In this document: in pieces, positions 1 to 9,619 of the stretch
Layout of the letters: the number at the start of each line of letters is the position of its first letter
Numbering within the stretch: the first letter of the stretch is position 1
DNA from: Gracilaria caudata
Taxonomy: Eukaryota; Rhodophyta; Florideophyceae; Gracilariales; Gracilariaceae
Length of the DNA: 19,871 nucleotides
Reading direction: 5' to 3'
Assembly (NCBI GenBank): GCA_030374735.1
Contig: JASCIV010000447.1
Coordinates: 1-19,871 of the forward strand
Made by a program: the position numbers and the translations under genes
Notes under the pieces: generated by a model
What the model was told of the DNA's origin: nothing
The model's input: only the letters and a program-made list of their open reading frames with translations
Databases searched by the model: none

Positions 1-166
1 CCATTGTTCTTTTCCCACGTCACCTGATATAGCCGTGCTCGTCGCGGGTAGTGTTTGCTTCAACAGTGTTTCCTCAGCAAGTATCACTGCCTGAAGAGTG
101 TAGGTGCTCGGGCATTCTTCGAAGCCATTTGCTTGTTCTAGTGTCGTCTCTCAGTTTTGTTCAACA

Positions 167-1369
167 ATGGTTGCGCCTTCGTTTGCGTTCGTCCGCGCCT
201 CTGTGATACACCACTCGCTTCATCGAACCGAGCCGGCTTCGCTCAACCGGCACCGGCCGCTCATCTTGCGACGCCCATCCACTGCCCGTCGAACCGCAGT
301 ACCGACGCTCTCCGCCGCCACCCCACGCCGTGCTTCTAGAGTGCGTGCATTTCCGCTACAATCCTCCTCCGTTCCACTTTCAATCGGACCGCTCAAGACA
401 ACTGTATCTGCCCGCCTTCTTCTCTGTCTCGTCCCCCTCCTCACGGCCACCTTCCTCGCCTGTGCAAAGCTTCTTTACATTCTTCCGGTCGCTCTCTCCC
501 CTGCGCAGTTCAATGCCGCTCGTCTCGTCGTAGCCTCCTTGTTCTTCCTTCCAGCGCTTGTACGAGAGGTTCCGAACATTCGATCGTCACCACGTGCCAC
601 CATGCGTCTTCTTCGTGCGGGCTGCGAATTGGGCGCTCTCATGTTTTTCGCCAACATCATGCAGTTGCTTGGATTGCGATATACAGATGCTTCTCGAGCT
701 GCTTTCTTGCAACAAATGTCCACCGTGCTTGTTCCACTCGCCGCCGCAGGTCTAGGAATTGAAAAACTTACGCCCCGGGTGTCTGCCGGAGCCGCTTGCG
801 CGCTCGGCGGCGTCGCACTTCTCACTCTCACCGCTGCACCCGCTGCAGCCGGCGCTACAGCCACTCTTCGAGCACTCGGTGATGGTATGGAAATCTTTTC
901 GGCCGTTATTCTTACCGTGTTCATGTTACGATGCTCGCATCATGCAAAACGAACAAAGAAGAGCGGTGTACTGGTGGCGATGAAGGTGTGTAGTCAGGCT
1001 TTGCTTTCTCTTGTATGGCTTGGGGGGAAGGCTATCACGAGCAACCCCAATTCCGCCAATGTGGCATCTTTGGCGGCTACAGCGTCGTCGGCGTCACTTG
1101 CATGGACGCCTATGGCTGTCATTTTAAATTTGCTTATCGTTCTCTGGGGAGGTGTGCTGGTGAGTGCAGTCGCATCTTGGTTGCAAACTAAGGGCCAACA
1201 GGCAGTCCCAGCATCTGAGGCGGCAGTTTTGTTTGCGGCACAACCTTTGTGGGCTAGTGTTGTTGCGACACTAATGCTAGGTGAACGGCTTACATCTCTT
1301 GGGATGGCTGGCGCTGGTATGATTGTGTCTGGTGCTGTGATCTCAAGCACTGGAAAGAAGAGCAGTTGA
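167..1369 (+). CDS. Plastid-targeted EamA/DMT-family transporter
   Basis: This is a predicted 400-residue multi-pass membrane transporter of the drug/metabolite transporter superfamily (EamA type). The ATG at 167 is chosen because its context (TTCAACAATGG) is good; the open frame runs 21 codons further upstream but has no ATG there. Residues 1 to about 75 are rich in Ser, Ala, Arg and Pro and nearly free of acidic residues, as in a plastid transit peptide. About ten hydrophobic segments follow. Two EamA-like halves can be seen: one around residues 168-202 (LLGLRYTDASRAAFLQQ, then VLVPLAAAGLG) and a second around 336-391 (ASWLQTKGQQAVPASEAAV, then PLWASVVATLMLGERLT). The Glu of the LGERLT motif and the paired repeats are typical of the family. 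The likely site is the plastid envelope. Substrate cannot be read from sequence; family members move amino acids, nucleotide sugars, purines or other metabolites. No intron is needed. Confidence 0.9.
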   Translation: MVAPSFAFVRASVIHHSLHRTEPASLNRHRPLILRRPSTARRTAVPTLSAATPRRASRVRAFPLQSSSVPLSIGPLKTTVSARLLLCLVPLLTATFLACAKLLYILPVALSPAQFNAARLVVASLFFLPALVREVPNIRSSPRATMRLLRAGCELGALMFFANIMQLLGLRYTDASRAAFLQQMSTVLVPLAAAGLGIEKLTPRVSAGAACALGGVALLTLTAAPAAAGATATLRALGDGMEIFSAVILTVFMLRCSHHAKRTKKSGVLVAMKVCSQALLSLVWLGGKAITSNPNSANVASLAATASSASLAWTPMAVILNLLIVLWGGVLVSAVASWLQTKGQQAVPASEAAVLFAAQPLWASVVATLMLGERLTSLGMAGAGMIVSGAVISSTGKKSS

Positions 1370-1818
1370 TATGTTGCTGCGACATACTTGCTCTATTGTT
1401 TTTGTTATTCAATGTGTAATGGGTGTTTTTGAGGCGTCTCAGCGCCGTTTGAGGATGCCTTTTTCCCAGGCTTGAAAGGGCGTCATGGTCAACGACGCGA
1501 ATGGATTACTGCAGAGATGGCTGACGGCGATGTCTGTGTTCAATTTTTTTTTCTTTGTACTTCATGTGTTCAGTCTCACACGGCTTCTCTCGAAACCTAA
1601 AACTCACTAACTTTGTCGAAATTGGTCTATTTCGCATTCGTATAACATCACGGTGGTGACTTAGTTCGATGGTGTAGACTGGTTGGGCGGAAACGCGCTT
1701 TTTGGAATGCGTGTGAAACACATTAGACGCATTATGTGTCTGTTTATCGTGATCTGAAGTTTCGTGTACTAGTAGGTTGTTCTTGGTTTGTGATGTCCAT
1801 AAAATTTAGGCATAGTGA

Positions 1819-1844
1819 TATCGAAGATAACTATCGAAGATAAC
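1819..1844. repeat. Perfect tandem 13-mer, two copies
   Basis: TATCGAAGATAAC occurs twice back to back (1819-1831 and 1832-1844) with no mismatch. It lies 450 nt downstream of the transporter stop. Function unknown; a replication-slippage duplication is the simplest reading. Confidence 0.85.
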
Positions 1845-2182
1845 GACGTCAATTGGCATTCAAGATTCTTCGGTCGTTCTGTGTGTATCTTCATTTCACC
1901 CGCTCCGCTGAGAGTGCATCAACGGTCGGGTAGCGAAGCGTTTGAGCAACAAGTGAAACTTTCAAGAAATGAAGGTTCGTAGGAGTATGGAGACGGGTGT
2001 TGACAATGATTTCTCTGGAGTCCAAAAAACGACTCTTTCTTTACTTGCAAAATACTTGCGCAAGGGTAGACCTGCTCGGAAGTTCACGACATGCTCATGC
2101 GATTGCCTTCTTGATTAGCTTTGGAGACCCCATTAAGCTGTATGGGGCTCAGTATAAAGTTTGGAATCTAACATGTTTTCAA

Positions 2183-2457
2183 TGTTGACACATCTGTACT
2201 CCTAGAGAGAGTCAGCTACCTGCATTTGATAATTACGTATATATCTCTCTCTCCCTTTACAAGGGTAGGCCCTAAAGTTTAGGGGTATAACCTAATTACG
2301 ACGTAGTCCAGATCGTTTCCGTCCAAGGAAACGCTCTCTCACGAGGAAGGTCAGTACAATCTGGCTAACAACAAGACGCAAACGCTCACGGAGGGAAGGT
2401 AGACACAAACGTCTAGATAGGGTTCTCTTCGGATACCTTAAGATTTGGAGCTCAACA
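2183..2457. mobile_element. Possible solo LTR (Copia-like), weak
   Basis: The segment starts TGTTGA and ends TCAACA, the inverted termini usual for LTRs, and is 275 bp, a plausible LTR length. Inside are a TATA-like run followed by a CT-rich tract (about 2238-2255) and a small palindrome CCCTAAA-G-TTTAGGG (2270-2284). Against it: the flanks TTCAA (2178-2182) and GTGTC (2458-2462) are not a target duplication, and no primer-binding site, polypurine tract or pol coding is seen nearby. Treat as a hypothesis. Confidence 0.25.
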
Positions 2458-3919
2458 GTGTCCAATACACCGGGGCGACAACTGCTGACCAGTCTCCTGC
2501 TTTGGAAATACGATCCAATAGGGTGCAGAAGTGGCATGTGTCCGACAAACAGCTGCGACGAAGTAGCTTCTGCTTCCCCAAAGATAGAAAGTGCCCAAAA
2601 GCAGCATACAAAGACATCAGCCAGGTAAAAAGAAGAAGGCGCTCCTGAACTCTTCTACTAACGTCTGCATGATCGATAGGTACAATAACTTGCGATTTTA
2701 ATTGGAAGCTTTAATGCTGGTCTTGCAAGGTCTTCGACCCGTTCAATGCCAGTTAATCCGCATGGACTTCACGCATAAAACATATCAATCTGACACAAAA
2801 AGCCAACCTGAAATAATAGTTAAGGTTCACCATCACGCTTTGCGAATCTGTTACAGTATGTATTCTTTCCCTCAATCGAATCTGAACTCGCTCCCGTAAT
2901 CTTTGTACTACCATGCGAATTGTGGTAATCTCTGATGCAAACGAGCACATCCCAGCCCTACCTCCTTCTTCTTCTTTGTTTCGGACAACAATCTTCAATT
3001 ACTAGACTGCAGTAGAACCTCTAAACAAGGTTCTCTCCCTGTAAGAAGGCCAAGAACTTCTGTGGAAATTATCGAACCAAAGCAGACACGGAGCTCTTCG
3101 CTGCTCGCGGCAAACCTCTAAAGCAGCTCACGGCGCTAGGAACGCGTAAACCGGCACCTAAAGACGATATGATCGGCATCCTTCTTAACGTTTGTTCCTA
3201 CCTCCATATGTGTTCCTAGAACATGAAGGCGGTTACCGCGTCGCGGTACGAAGTTCAGTTTTAGGAGTATCTTCTAGGTCTTCAACTTCTGCTAATTCGT
3301 GCAGTTAGATATAGACGCTGTCAGTTCCTCCAGCCAAAACAGTGATAAGGAAGACTCCAACGCCTATCTGTTCCTTGGACACTGGTCAAAAATATGTCTG
3401 GTAGATACACTTCGAATTGTTTGCAAAGTAAGCCGCTCCGTAATTATCGGGGTGGAACGGTGAATCAGCTAACCCATTATGTGCTAAGCTGTCCAAAAAA
3501 GACGCTGATGCGAAGGACAGAGCTACCAAATGAATGAGCAACTTGGAAATATCTCTGTCTCGAGGAAGTTCGAGAAAGGGAGGGAATGGTGCTGAAGAGC
3601 GAGATCCCAATATGCAAGATCAAGGACGAGAAGAAAACAGCAATGCAAAAATCAACAATAGAAAGTGCGCACAGGTGCCTTTCACGGGTGCCACAAGGCG
3701 ATCGGTCGCCGCCGAGGCTGCTTTTGCCGACCATTCCTTTCTCACGAGGAATATGCTTGTGAAAACCGCAGGTTCAATTCGTTGTCGCCTTTGCGCAGTC
3801 TTCGCTACAGGATTCATATCGCGATAGCGGGCTCTGCCTAGCAGTTTTTGGCTTGACTATCGTCCCTTCCAAATCTCAATTCTGTATCGAAGCGAATCCA
3901 AAGCTGCGAAACGAAGATC

Positions 3920-4540
3920 ATGGCGGGTTCTGTCGACACTCGCAACCAAGCATGGGCAAACGACAAGTCTCGCTTCGGACTCAAAATGCTTCAAAAAATG
4001 GGTTGGAACGAGGGAAAAGGACTTGGACGCGAAGAGAACGGAAGAATCAACCCCTTACGCGCGAAGAAGAACTTTGAGAAAGAGGGGCTGGGTGTTTCTG
4101 TGGTGAAGAATAATGAGTGGGATGCGCCTGCTCAAATGGCGCAGGGACTGAATAGCGTGCTTGCAAAACTGTGCTCAAATCATTCCAATTTGGGGAAAAC
4201 GACAGCGGATAAAGGGGGGAATGTTGCAAATGGCACAGTTGGGTTTTATGCACGGAGGGCGGCACAAAAGAATGTCAAAGGCTACTCCACGCATGCTCTT
4301 CGGGAGATTTTTGGCGAGGTTGCGGGGCAGAGCAATGAGGATAATGAGAAGAAAGTGGAGAAAAAGGACGAGGAAAAGGTTAGTCTGTCGCACGTTGAAG
4401 ATGACACAAAGGGAAAACATGGTCGTGGCGAAAAGCGGAAAAAGAAGAAGTCTGAGAAGCTGGGCGTTGCTTCCAAAATAAGGAAACCACACAAAAGTGA
4501 CAAGAAAAAGCGGAAAACAAAGAAAGACAAACGTCGGTAA
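3920..4540 (+). CDS. PINX1: PINX1/Gno1-type G-patch nucleolar protein
   Basis: This 206-residue protein is a homologue of yeast Gno1 (Pxr1) and animal PINX1, which act in rRNA and snoRNA maturation with a DEAH helicase and, in animals and yeast, restrain telomerase. The start is supported by a good context (GATCATGGCG). Residues about 5-60 match the family's N-terminus: NQAWANDKSRFGLKMLQKMG, then a G-patch with WNEGKGLGREENG followed by the GLGV turn. A conserved short block (HALREIFGE) lies near residues 125-133, the position where PINX1-like proteins carry a similar LSEIFG-type motif. From about residue 140 the protein is almost entirely Lys, Glu and Arg (KKKKSEK, KKKRKTKKDKR), a nucleolar-localisation type tail. 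Length is shorter than human PINX1, mainly in the tail. The gene has no visible intron. Confidence 0.95.
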   Translation: MAGSVDTRNQAWANDKSRFGLKMLQKMGWNEGKGLGREENGRINPLRAKKNFEKEGLGVSVVKNNEWDAPAQMAQGLNSVLAKLCSNHSNLGKTTADKGGNVANGTVGFYARRAAQKNVKGYSTHALREIFGEVAGQSNEDNEKKVEKKDEEKVSLSHVEDDTKGKHGRGEKRKKKKSEKLGVASKIRKPHKSDKKKRKTKKDKRR

Positions 4541-5650
4541 CGTTTCAGATTGTCCGCCGCGGTGCGTAGTTTAGCCATCATGTTCGTAAGATCTGCTTCA
4601 ATTTTGACCTTGTTGCACCGTAGAGTACAGAATGATGTGTCCGGCTCGGTGCAGCATCGTGTAAGAAGCACAGGAATTAAGTGTTAGGCGTCAGACTTGC
4701 TTATGATTCACTCTTGAATGTGGTATGAAATGCGTTTTCTTCGCTGCACTCTTCGCATCCATTTTTGTCGATCGGCAACTACTCTCCTTTTCCCGTTTCT
4801 TTGACTTGCTTCTTTTTCTTCAGTTCAATATAGGCCTTGTGTTCTTTGAAATACACTTCCCAAACGCAGTCACTGCAACCGTTTCCGCAACATTCATGCG
4901 GCTCTGGCATACGAGGAGGCTGCAAGCTTTCAGAATGTTTTGAACGAACTGGAAGGTATGGATTTGAGTCATTGAGAATGGGAATCCGATTCGACCACAT
5001 TCTGCGAGATGCATACCTCAGTCTGTTGCCGAGTCCCATCATAGTCTTATCCCAGATTACAAAATTTTGCTTGGTTCACGAGTTGCTGAACAATATCCAC
5101 AGGTGAGAACAGCTGCTCCGCAGGCCATCGACCTTCAATTCTGGTTGGCAGTGCAGCTACGTCTTATCTGAAAGGACCGGGGTTTCTTGCCGTGCCGATT
5201 GGCTGAAGATAAGTCTGACAATGTTTTGAGCTTTCACAGTCTAGGAGGTGATAATCCATATCCGAGACTTAGCGCCTGGGAACCTGAGCAACACTGGACA
5301 GCAGTGTTGAGCACGGTCAATAAGATGCAGGGGTAGAACGATAGCGTGAGGCGCGTCAGGACATGCTCAAAACTACCACCTCGCTATCCTCCATGGGCTG
5401 CCTGAGCTTGGTGCCACCGGTGCATTTAGGAAATAAGTGGAAAACAACAAAAAAACACATTTGCAGATCTATCTGCTTTCAAGATCACATGAGCTCATCC
5501 ATTGCACAGCCTCACGCGGTGTTATGAATCCCCCCCCGTACAAACTCCCCTCGACTAAATACCTCTGCTTCCGGCGTTCTCTAACTTCATCGTCCTCACA
5601 CTAAGTTCTGCGTGTAGATAGTCCAAGTGCTTTGGGTTGCAACCCGCACT
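4541..5650. other. Spacer, 1.1 kb, between G-patch and trigger factor genes
   Basis: No credible coding sequence on either strand. It contains an 8-bp inverted repeat CAACACTG / CAGTGTTG with a 5-nt loop (5289-5309), and a run of eight C (about 5530-5537) some 115 nt before the trigger factor ATG. CTAAATAC at about 5564 is the nearest thing to a TATA element. No tRNA could be folded here by eye. Confidence 0.55.
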
Positions 5651-7120
5651 ATGAATACGCCCAATTTCATCAACAGCACCCCTAGGGTATGGCTACATCG
5701 TCAGGGACGCCGGTCGGCCATTTGTCCCGCTCGCAAAGCGCAGTTCGCACCAGCGGCCTTGCGCATGGGACTCTCTATCAAGACAGCACCATTGCCGAAG
5801 AGTCAGGTAAGCCTGGAGATTTCAGTAGGGAAGGAAGAGTGCAGCGCCGCATGGGATTCGGTCGTCAAAGAGCTTTCGAAGAAGTCCAAGATTCAGGGCT
5901 TTCGCAAGGGAACCGCTCCGAAGCAACTCGTAATAAACCAGTATGGAAAGGATAATGTCAGGGCCAGCGCTTGTGAGGAGGTGATCGAGAAATCTATTCA
6001 GAAAGCTTTGAAGGACTCTGGTATTCACGCCATCGGCCAAGCAGAAGTAGATGGTGACGGTGGTGTTGCGTCTGTCATCGCTAATTATGATCCTCAGTCA
6101 GCATTGACGTTTAAGGTTAAGATTGATGTCTGGCCGGAAGCTACTTTTATTTCTTCCTATGAGAATCTTGAAATTGAGGCTGAAGAATCAGCATTTGACG
6201 AATCGCTGGTGGAAAAGGCGCTCGAGGATTTGAGACAGAAGGAAGCATTCTCCGTTTTGGCACCGGAAGGAACGAAAGCAGAACTGGGCAAACTACTGGT
6301 AGCAGATCTGGTGGGATATTATCGCAATGAAGACGGAAGCAAGGGAGAAAAACTACCGGAAATTGCTGATGGAAACTCCGTCGAAATCAATATGACCGAA
6401 GGGAAATTCATGGCCGGGTTTGTGGAGGGCTTGATTGGTGCCGACGTCGGCGAAACACGGGAAGTGAATGTAGAATTCCCAGCGAGCAACCCGCGACCTG
6501 AGTTGGCCGGTGTGAAAGCGATTTTCTCTGTGACAGTGCATGCAATCAAAGATGTAATGCTTCCTGAGCTGAACGATGACTTTGCTCGACAAGTGAGTGA
6601 AGAGAAAACCCTTGAAGATTTCCGCAAGGCGATTCGGGATCGGCTTGATACTGAATCTGAGACGGCTCAGGAAAAGAACATTAATACTGCGATTGACAAT
6701 GAGCTTGCTGAACTGGTTCAAGTGGATCTTCCTGAGTCGCTGGTCGAAAACCAGGCGAAGAACAAGTTTGCCACGATGCTGGCCTCTTTCAACGACAAGG
6801 GTATGTCTGATGAGCAAGTGAAAGCCATGGTGACGAAAGAAAACTACGAAATGTACAAGAAGCGAGCGCGAGGAAATGTGGAGAAATCTTTACGCGTGAA
6901 CTTTGCTGTATCGCGCATCGCCAAAGACCAAAGCTTAGAAATCGACAAGAAAGAAGTGGAAGATCAGATGGCATTAGTTCGAGCCGAATTGAAAGGGCAG
7001 GAAATGGACGAGGCCAAGGTTCGTGATCAGATTGAGGCGCAGTTTGAGCGAGAGCTGGTTTTGGCTCACATCAAGAAGACTGCTAAGATATCTCTCGTGC
7101 CAAAGAAAGGCGAGGAATAG
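5651..7120 (+). CDS. tig: Trigger factor, plastid-targeted ribosome-associated chaperone
   Basis: Trigger factor is the bacterial-type chaperone that sits at the ribosome exit tunnel and has peptidyl-prolyl isomerase activity. The ATG at 5651 gives 489 residues; eight more codons are open upstream but contain no ATG. Residues 1 to about 45 are basic, Ser/Ala-rich and poor in acids, as in a plastid transit peptide, so the protein should act on plastid ribosomes. The N-terminal ribosome-binding domain has the signature loop GFRKGTAP at about 83-90 (consensus GFRxGxxP). The FKBP-type PPIase domain spans about 213-299 (VADLVGYY, MAGFVEGLIGADVGE, FSVTVHAIK). The helical C-terminal domain with the substrate cradle fills about 300-489. 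All three domains are present and length is normal once the transit peptide is removed. The downstream sulfotransferase gene is convergent, 218 nt away. Confidence 0.97.
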   Translation: MNTPNFINSTPRVWLHRQGRRSAICPARKAQFAPAALRMGLSIKTAPLPKSQVSLEISVGKEECSAAWDSVVKELSKKSKIQGFRKGTAPKQLVINQYGKDNVRASACEEVIEKSIQKALKDSGIHAIGQAEVDGDGGVASVIANYDPQSALTFKVKIDVWPEATFISSYENLEIEAEESAFDESLVEKALEDLRQKEAFSVLAPEGTKAELGKLLVADLVGYYRNEDGSKGEKLPEIADGNSVEINMTEGKFMAGFVEGLIGADVGETREVNVEFPASNPRPELAGVKAIFSVTVHAIKDVMLPELNDDFARQVSEEKTLEDFRKAIRDRLDTESETAQEKNINTAIDNELAELVQVDLPESLVENQAKNKFATMLASFNDKGMSDEQVKAMVTKENYEMYKKRARGNVEKSLRVNFAVSRIAKDQSLEIDKKEVEDQMALVRAELKGQEMDEAKVRDQIEAQFERELVLAHIKKTAKISLVPKKGEE

Positions 7121-7338
7121 TTTTGAGTTCGAAAAGTAAAGCTGGGCAGTTACGTTCGTCAAAGCGGTTGGCGCCGAGTATCACGCGCTTGTGTTTTGGC
7201 GGTTGAAAACGGCACTGGGTTCAAGGGCGATGACGGCGAAGAGCGGCTGACGCCTTGCATTCCTTTAATCGGTTCTACAACATATACAAGCATAATCACG
7301 GACCGCTTGGCGTTTGCGCGTCTACGTTCGTAAAGCTT

Positions 7339-8283
7339 CTAAACGAAAGCGTTACCTTCGTACTTTCCAGGCGCCAGCTCGGACAAGGCAGCGAACGCCC
7401 GCAACCGCCGGGCGGCCAACTCTGGCAGCAACAGCTCATAACTTCCCGACGCATGTCGATGCGGCACGCCCGCCGCCACCAAACGTCCAAACGGCAGCCG
7501 CGACATAATCGGCGCCAGCGCAGACACGTTGGACAGATCTGCCACGTCGAGCCACACGTCGTACCTCACCGCGTCCGAGAACAGGCGCGCAGGGCGCAAG
7601 TGCACGTCCAGCGAGTGCTCGTCCACGCGCGCGTCCATGCGGATCAGATGCAACGCCAACGCGAACTCGGACACATTCATGCACGGCTCGCCGCGCGGAA
7701 GCGACGCCAGACGCCGTAACGTCGGCACCAGCGTGGCGCGGTTGCGCTTGTTGGTGTTGTATTTGAGCGTTTCGCAAGACGCCTTGCTCTTGAACGCAGA
7801 CAGCAGTCGTTCGAACGGGTCGCGCGTCACAGCCACGCGTAGCACGCGCGCGCTGCTCAGGATGAAGCGTTGTTCGGATGGCGCGTGTTGATGCACGAAC
7901 GACGCGCGCGCGTGCCAACAGCGCGAGCTCACGTTCTGCACGTAGGTGCCGCAGCGCGAGGGCGTGTGGTCGAGCGAGGAGCCCGTGACGCCGCGGTACA
8001 GCAGCTGGAACAGCGACGATGTGCCCGACTTGGCGGCGGCCACGACCAGCAGGCGTGCCGACGCGATGTACACCAGGTCCTGGTTTCGCCGCGTAATGGC
8101 GTGCAGGAAGCTGTCGTTGTGCAGCAGCTGTCGCTGCTTGGGCGGCGCGCGCGCTTGCTCAGACTGCGGTAGCGACGGCAGATGCAGTAGCAGCAGGAAC
8201 AGCAGCGGCGACAGTAGCATGGCTGACGGCACGCAACCTACGTGTAGTGCGCGCGAAGACGACGGCGATGATAGACGGCGCAT
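7339..8283 (-). CDS. Golgi carbohydrate sulfotransferase (type II membrane protein)
   Basis: The protein (314 residues) transfers sulfate from PAPS to a glycan and belongs to the carbohydrate sulfotransferase family related to HNK-1/chondroitin sulfotransferases. The 5'-phosphosulfate-binding loop is AKSGTSSLFQLLY (residues about 84-96). The 3'-phosphate-binding motif is RVAVTRDPFERLLSAFKSK (149-167), with the Arg and Ser expected. A short basic N-terminus is followed by one hydrophobic segment at about 22-39 (MLLSPLLFLLLLHL), giving a type II Golgi anchor. N-glycosylation sequons (NDS, NVS) fit a lumenal domain. The start is the ATG at 8283 because its context is ideal (GCCACCATGC); 52 more open codons upstream run through an inverted repeat and look non-coding. 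In a red alga the likely substrate is a sulfated galactan, which is inference. The gene is visibly more GC-rich than its neighbours. Confidence 0.92.
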   Translation of the reverse strand: MRRLSSPSSSRALHVGCVPSAMLLSPLLFLLLLHLPSLPQSEQARAPPKQRQLLHNDSFLHAITRRNQDLVYIASARLLVVAAAKSGTSSLFQLLYRGVTGSSLDHTPSRCGTYVQNVSSRCWHARASFVHQHAPSEQRFILSSARVLRVAVTRDPFERLLSAFKSKASCETLKYNTNKRNRATLVPTLRRLASLPRGEPCMNVSEFALALHLIRMDARVDEHSLDVHLRPARLFSDAVRYDVWLDVADLSNVSALAPIMSRLPFGRLVAAGVPHRHASGSYELLLPELAARRLRAFAALSELAPGKYEGNAFV

Positions 8284-9382
8284 GGTGGCGCGCGGCAGCG
8301 ATGGCGCCTGAGTGAGCGCGTCGTCGTCGTTGTCGAAGCTCTTGAGGTTGTGCGAAGGTATGGATGCGGTGTGGCGCATCTTAGGCCATACCTTCGCACA
8401 ACCTCGCGCATGATGCACCGTACCTTTGCACAACCTCAAGCATGATGCGTGGTTGGTTGCGTGCGGGCGACGGAGACGAGCCGCTGGCGCTCACGAGACA
8501 GGCGGTCGCTCCCATTGTCGATATCCTTGTACACGCGCTCTTCAACACTGTCTTTGGTAGCGCCCTTGGGCTCAAGAAGGAGAGCGGTCGACGAATCGTC
8601 ATCATATGCAGAAACGAAACTCGTGTGTGCGAGCTCAAGTTAGCTATGCGAACAAGACCTCCATTCGCAACTTTGAATAAACGCATCTTCCTCAAACATG
8701 GTATCTCTCTAGTACCAGGTCGAAATCTCTTCAAGATCACATTCTGAGGAAAAAGAATGTGATCGAGCCTCGAGCACGTGATCTTTCGATGCGAGCAAAG
8801 TGTGTTTGTGTCGTGCAGTCCCGAGTGATTCCCCGACGCGACGGCACCTTGCCCTTGTGAGATGTTCACAAAGCAGCCCTAGACACCGTTGTCAACTCTC
8901 ATTGCATCCGCACTTCTTTCGCGGTTGCCATTCTTTGGCGCTGCGCCCTCCCGGTGTGACAAAACTCCGGCAATACATCCTGTGCAATGACCGTTTTTTC
9001 GCCCAAGTGAGACCTGCGGGGGTGGATGCCAAAACTGTGAACCGTTGCCGCAACTCGGCCCTCTCCGAAGACGACAGCGCGGGACGTGGAGGCGGCGCGG
9101 CGCGCATCTGTTTGACGGCATTGCTGCGTTCAGGCAGCATCGACAGCAGCGTCTCGACCTTGTTCTCTCCGAGCGGATTGGCGCCGGCGCGTCGTCAGCC
9201 CATCGTAGTATCCAGCAGCTCCTTGAACCGGAGTTTCCCTCTATTCCTCTGAAACGCCGGCGCCGCGCGGAAGCAGCAATTCCATCATCGAGCCGTGCTA
9301 TTTCTCAGCGGCATAGTGCAACGCAGCGCATTCTGCGTTGTACTACGCGCGGCGCCGACGTGAACGGCACAATCAATGCTGT
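8284..9382. other. Upstream and spacer region of the sulfotransferase gene, no clear gene
   Basis: ORFs in all frames are short and lack domains. The first 150 nt hold the inverted repeats listed separately and probably the sulfotransferase promoter; no TATA box is seen. From about 9040 the sequence becomes GC-rich. A minus-strand frame at 9140-8892 stays open upstream across one stop, but its protein resembles nothing I know. A hairpin CAACGCAG / CTGCGTTG sits at 9319-9340. Confidence 0.5.
8344..8405. repeat. Perfect 20-bp inverted repeat with nested hairpin
   Basis: The arm 8344-8363 (GAGGTTGTGCGAAGGTATGG) is exactly complementary to 8386-8405, with a 22-nt spacer. Inside the spacer GATGCG (8363-8368) pairs with CGCATC (8375-8380), so the whole could fold as one long cruciform or RNA hairpin. 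A third, direct copy of the arm with one mismatch follows at 8421-8440, and GCATGATGC follows both plus-oriented copies. The element lies 61-122 nt upstream of the sulfotransferase ATG, where a promoter or 5' leader is expected. Confidence 0.9.
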
Positions 9383-9445
9383 CTAACACCTAGCATACAC
9401 CCAGTAGCCAGTTTCGGTTGTGTCGTTCACGTCGGCGCCGCGCGT
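9345..9445. repeat. 28-bp inverted repeat (27/28) with 45-nt loop
   Basis: Arms are 9345-9372 and 9418-9445, differing at one position, and share the core CGCGGCGCCGACGTGAACG. Read outward-in from either side, each arm can encode RGADVN, the hallmark of an ankyrin repeat. It may therefore be an inverted duplication of part of an ankyrin gene rather than a regulatory palindrome. Confidence 0.85.
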
Positions 9446-9619
9446 CAGCCGCTTCGTCATATGCTCCAGACTGACGCGATTGGCAGCTTCACACGGCGCG
9501 CAATCATCGCCATGTGCACCACGGTGTGCGACGGAACCAACCGCCTCCGCTGCGAACGACGCGCCGTTTTGTTTCGCACGGCGGCGCAGCGCGCCAGCGG
9601 CGTCGTCAGGCGCGGCAGA
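9383..9619 (-). pseudogene. Decayed ankyrin-repeat coding fragment
   Basis: The minus-strand frame from 9619 down to a TAG at 9383-9385 has 78 codons. Near its end it reads CEAANRV and then SLEHMTKRLTRGADVN followed by DTTETGY. Against the ankyrin consensus (AA..GHLEVVKLLLERGADVNA..DG.TPL) the AA, LE, final Leu of the helix and RGADVN all line up, as does the start of the next repeat up to Gly. After that the similarity stops (WVYARC, stop) where TPLH should be. The frame stays open upstream except for one TGA at 9620-9622, but that part is low-complexity and has no recognisable repeat. Only one repeat is clear and no start is convincing, so I call it a gene remnant. It could also be the edge of an exon of a functional gene that I cannot assemble. 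Confidence 0.5.

Larger units (their letters stand above)
1370..3919. other. Gene-poor spacer, 2.5 kb
   Basis: No ORF here shows a domain, good start context or plausible composition. The short ORFs on both strands look random. The stretch holds a tandem 13-mer at 1819, a possible solo LTR at 2183-2457 and small palindromes at 3234-3248 and 3817-3826. The promoter and 5' leader of the G-patch gene should lie just before 3920, but no TATA box is obvious there. Confidence 0.6.

Noticed and set aside
2270..2284. CCCTAAA-G-TTTAGGG as an interstitial telomere repeat or fusion scar
   Set aside because: Only one unit on each side; a fusion would show arrays. A 7-bp palindrome is enough explanation.
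3708..3790. tRNA-like signals: a B-box-like GGTTCAATTC at 3771 and a perfect hairpin ATTCCT/AGGAAT at 3733-3752
   Set aside because: The T-arm stem does not pair (GCAGG against CGTTG), the hairpin loop has 8 nt, and no acceptor stem can be formed.
7353..7362. TACCTTCGTA copy as a regulatory site
   Set aside because: It lies in the last codons of the sulfotransferase and is explained by coding (KYEGN).
8284..8439. 52-codon N-terminal extension of the sulfotransferase frame
   Set aside because: It is encoded by the inverted and direct repeats, and the ATG at 8283 has an ideal start context followed by a normal type II anchor.
9045..9386. Plus-strand 113-codon ORF ending in TTRGADVNGT
   Set aside because: Only the last residues, on the inverted-repeat arm, look like an ankyrin repeat; the rest is Arg-rich out-of-frame sequence from GC-rich DNA.
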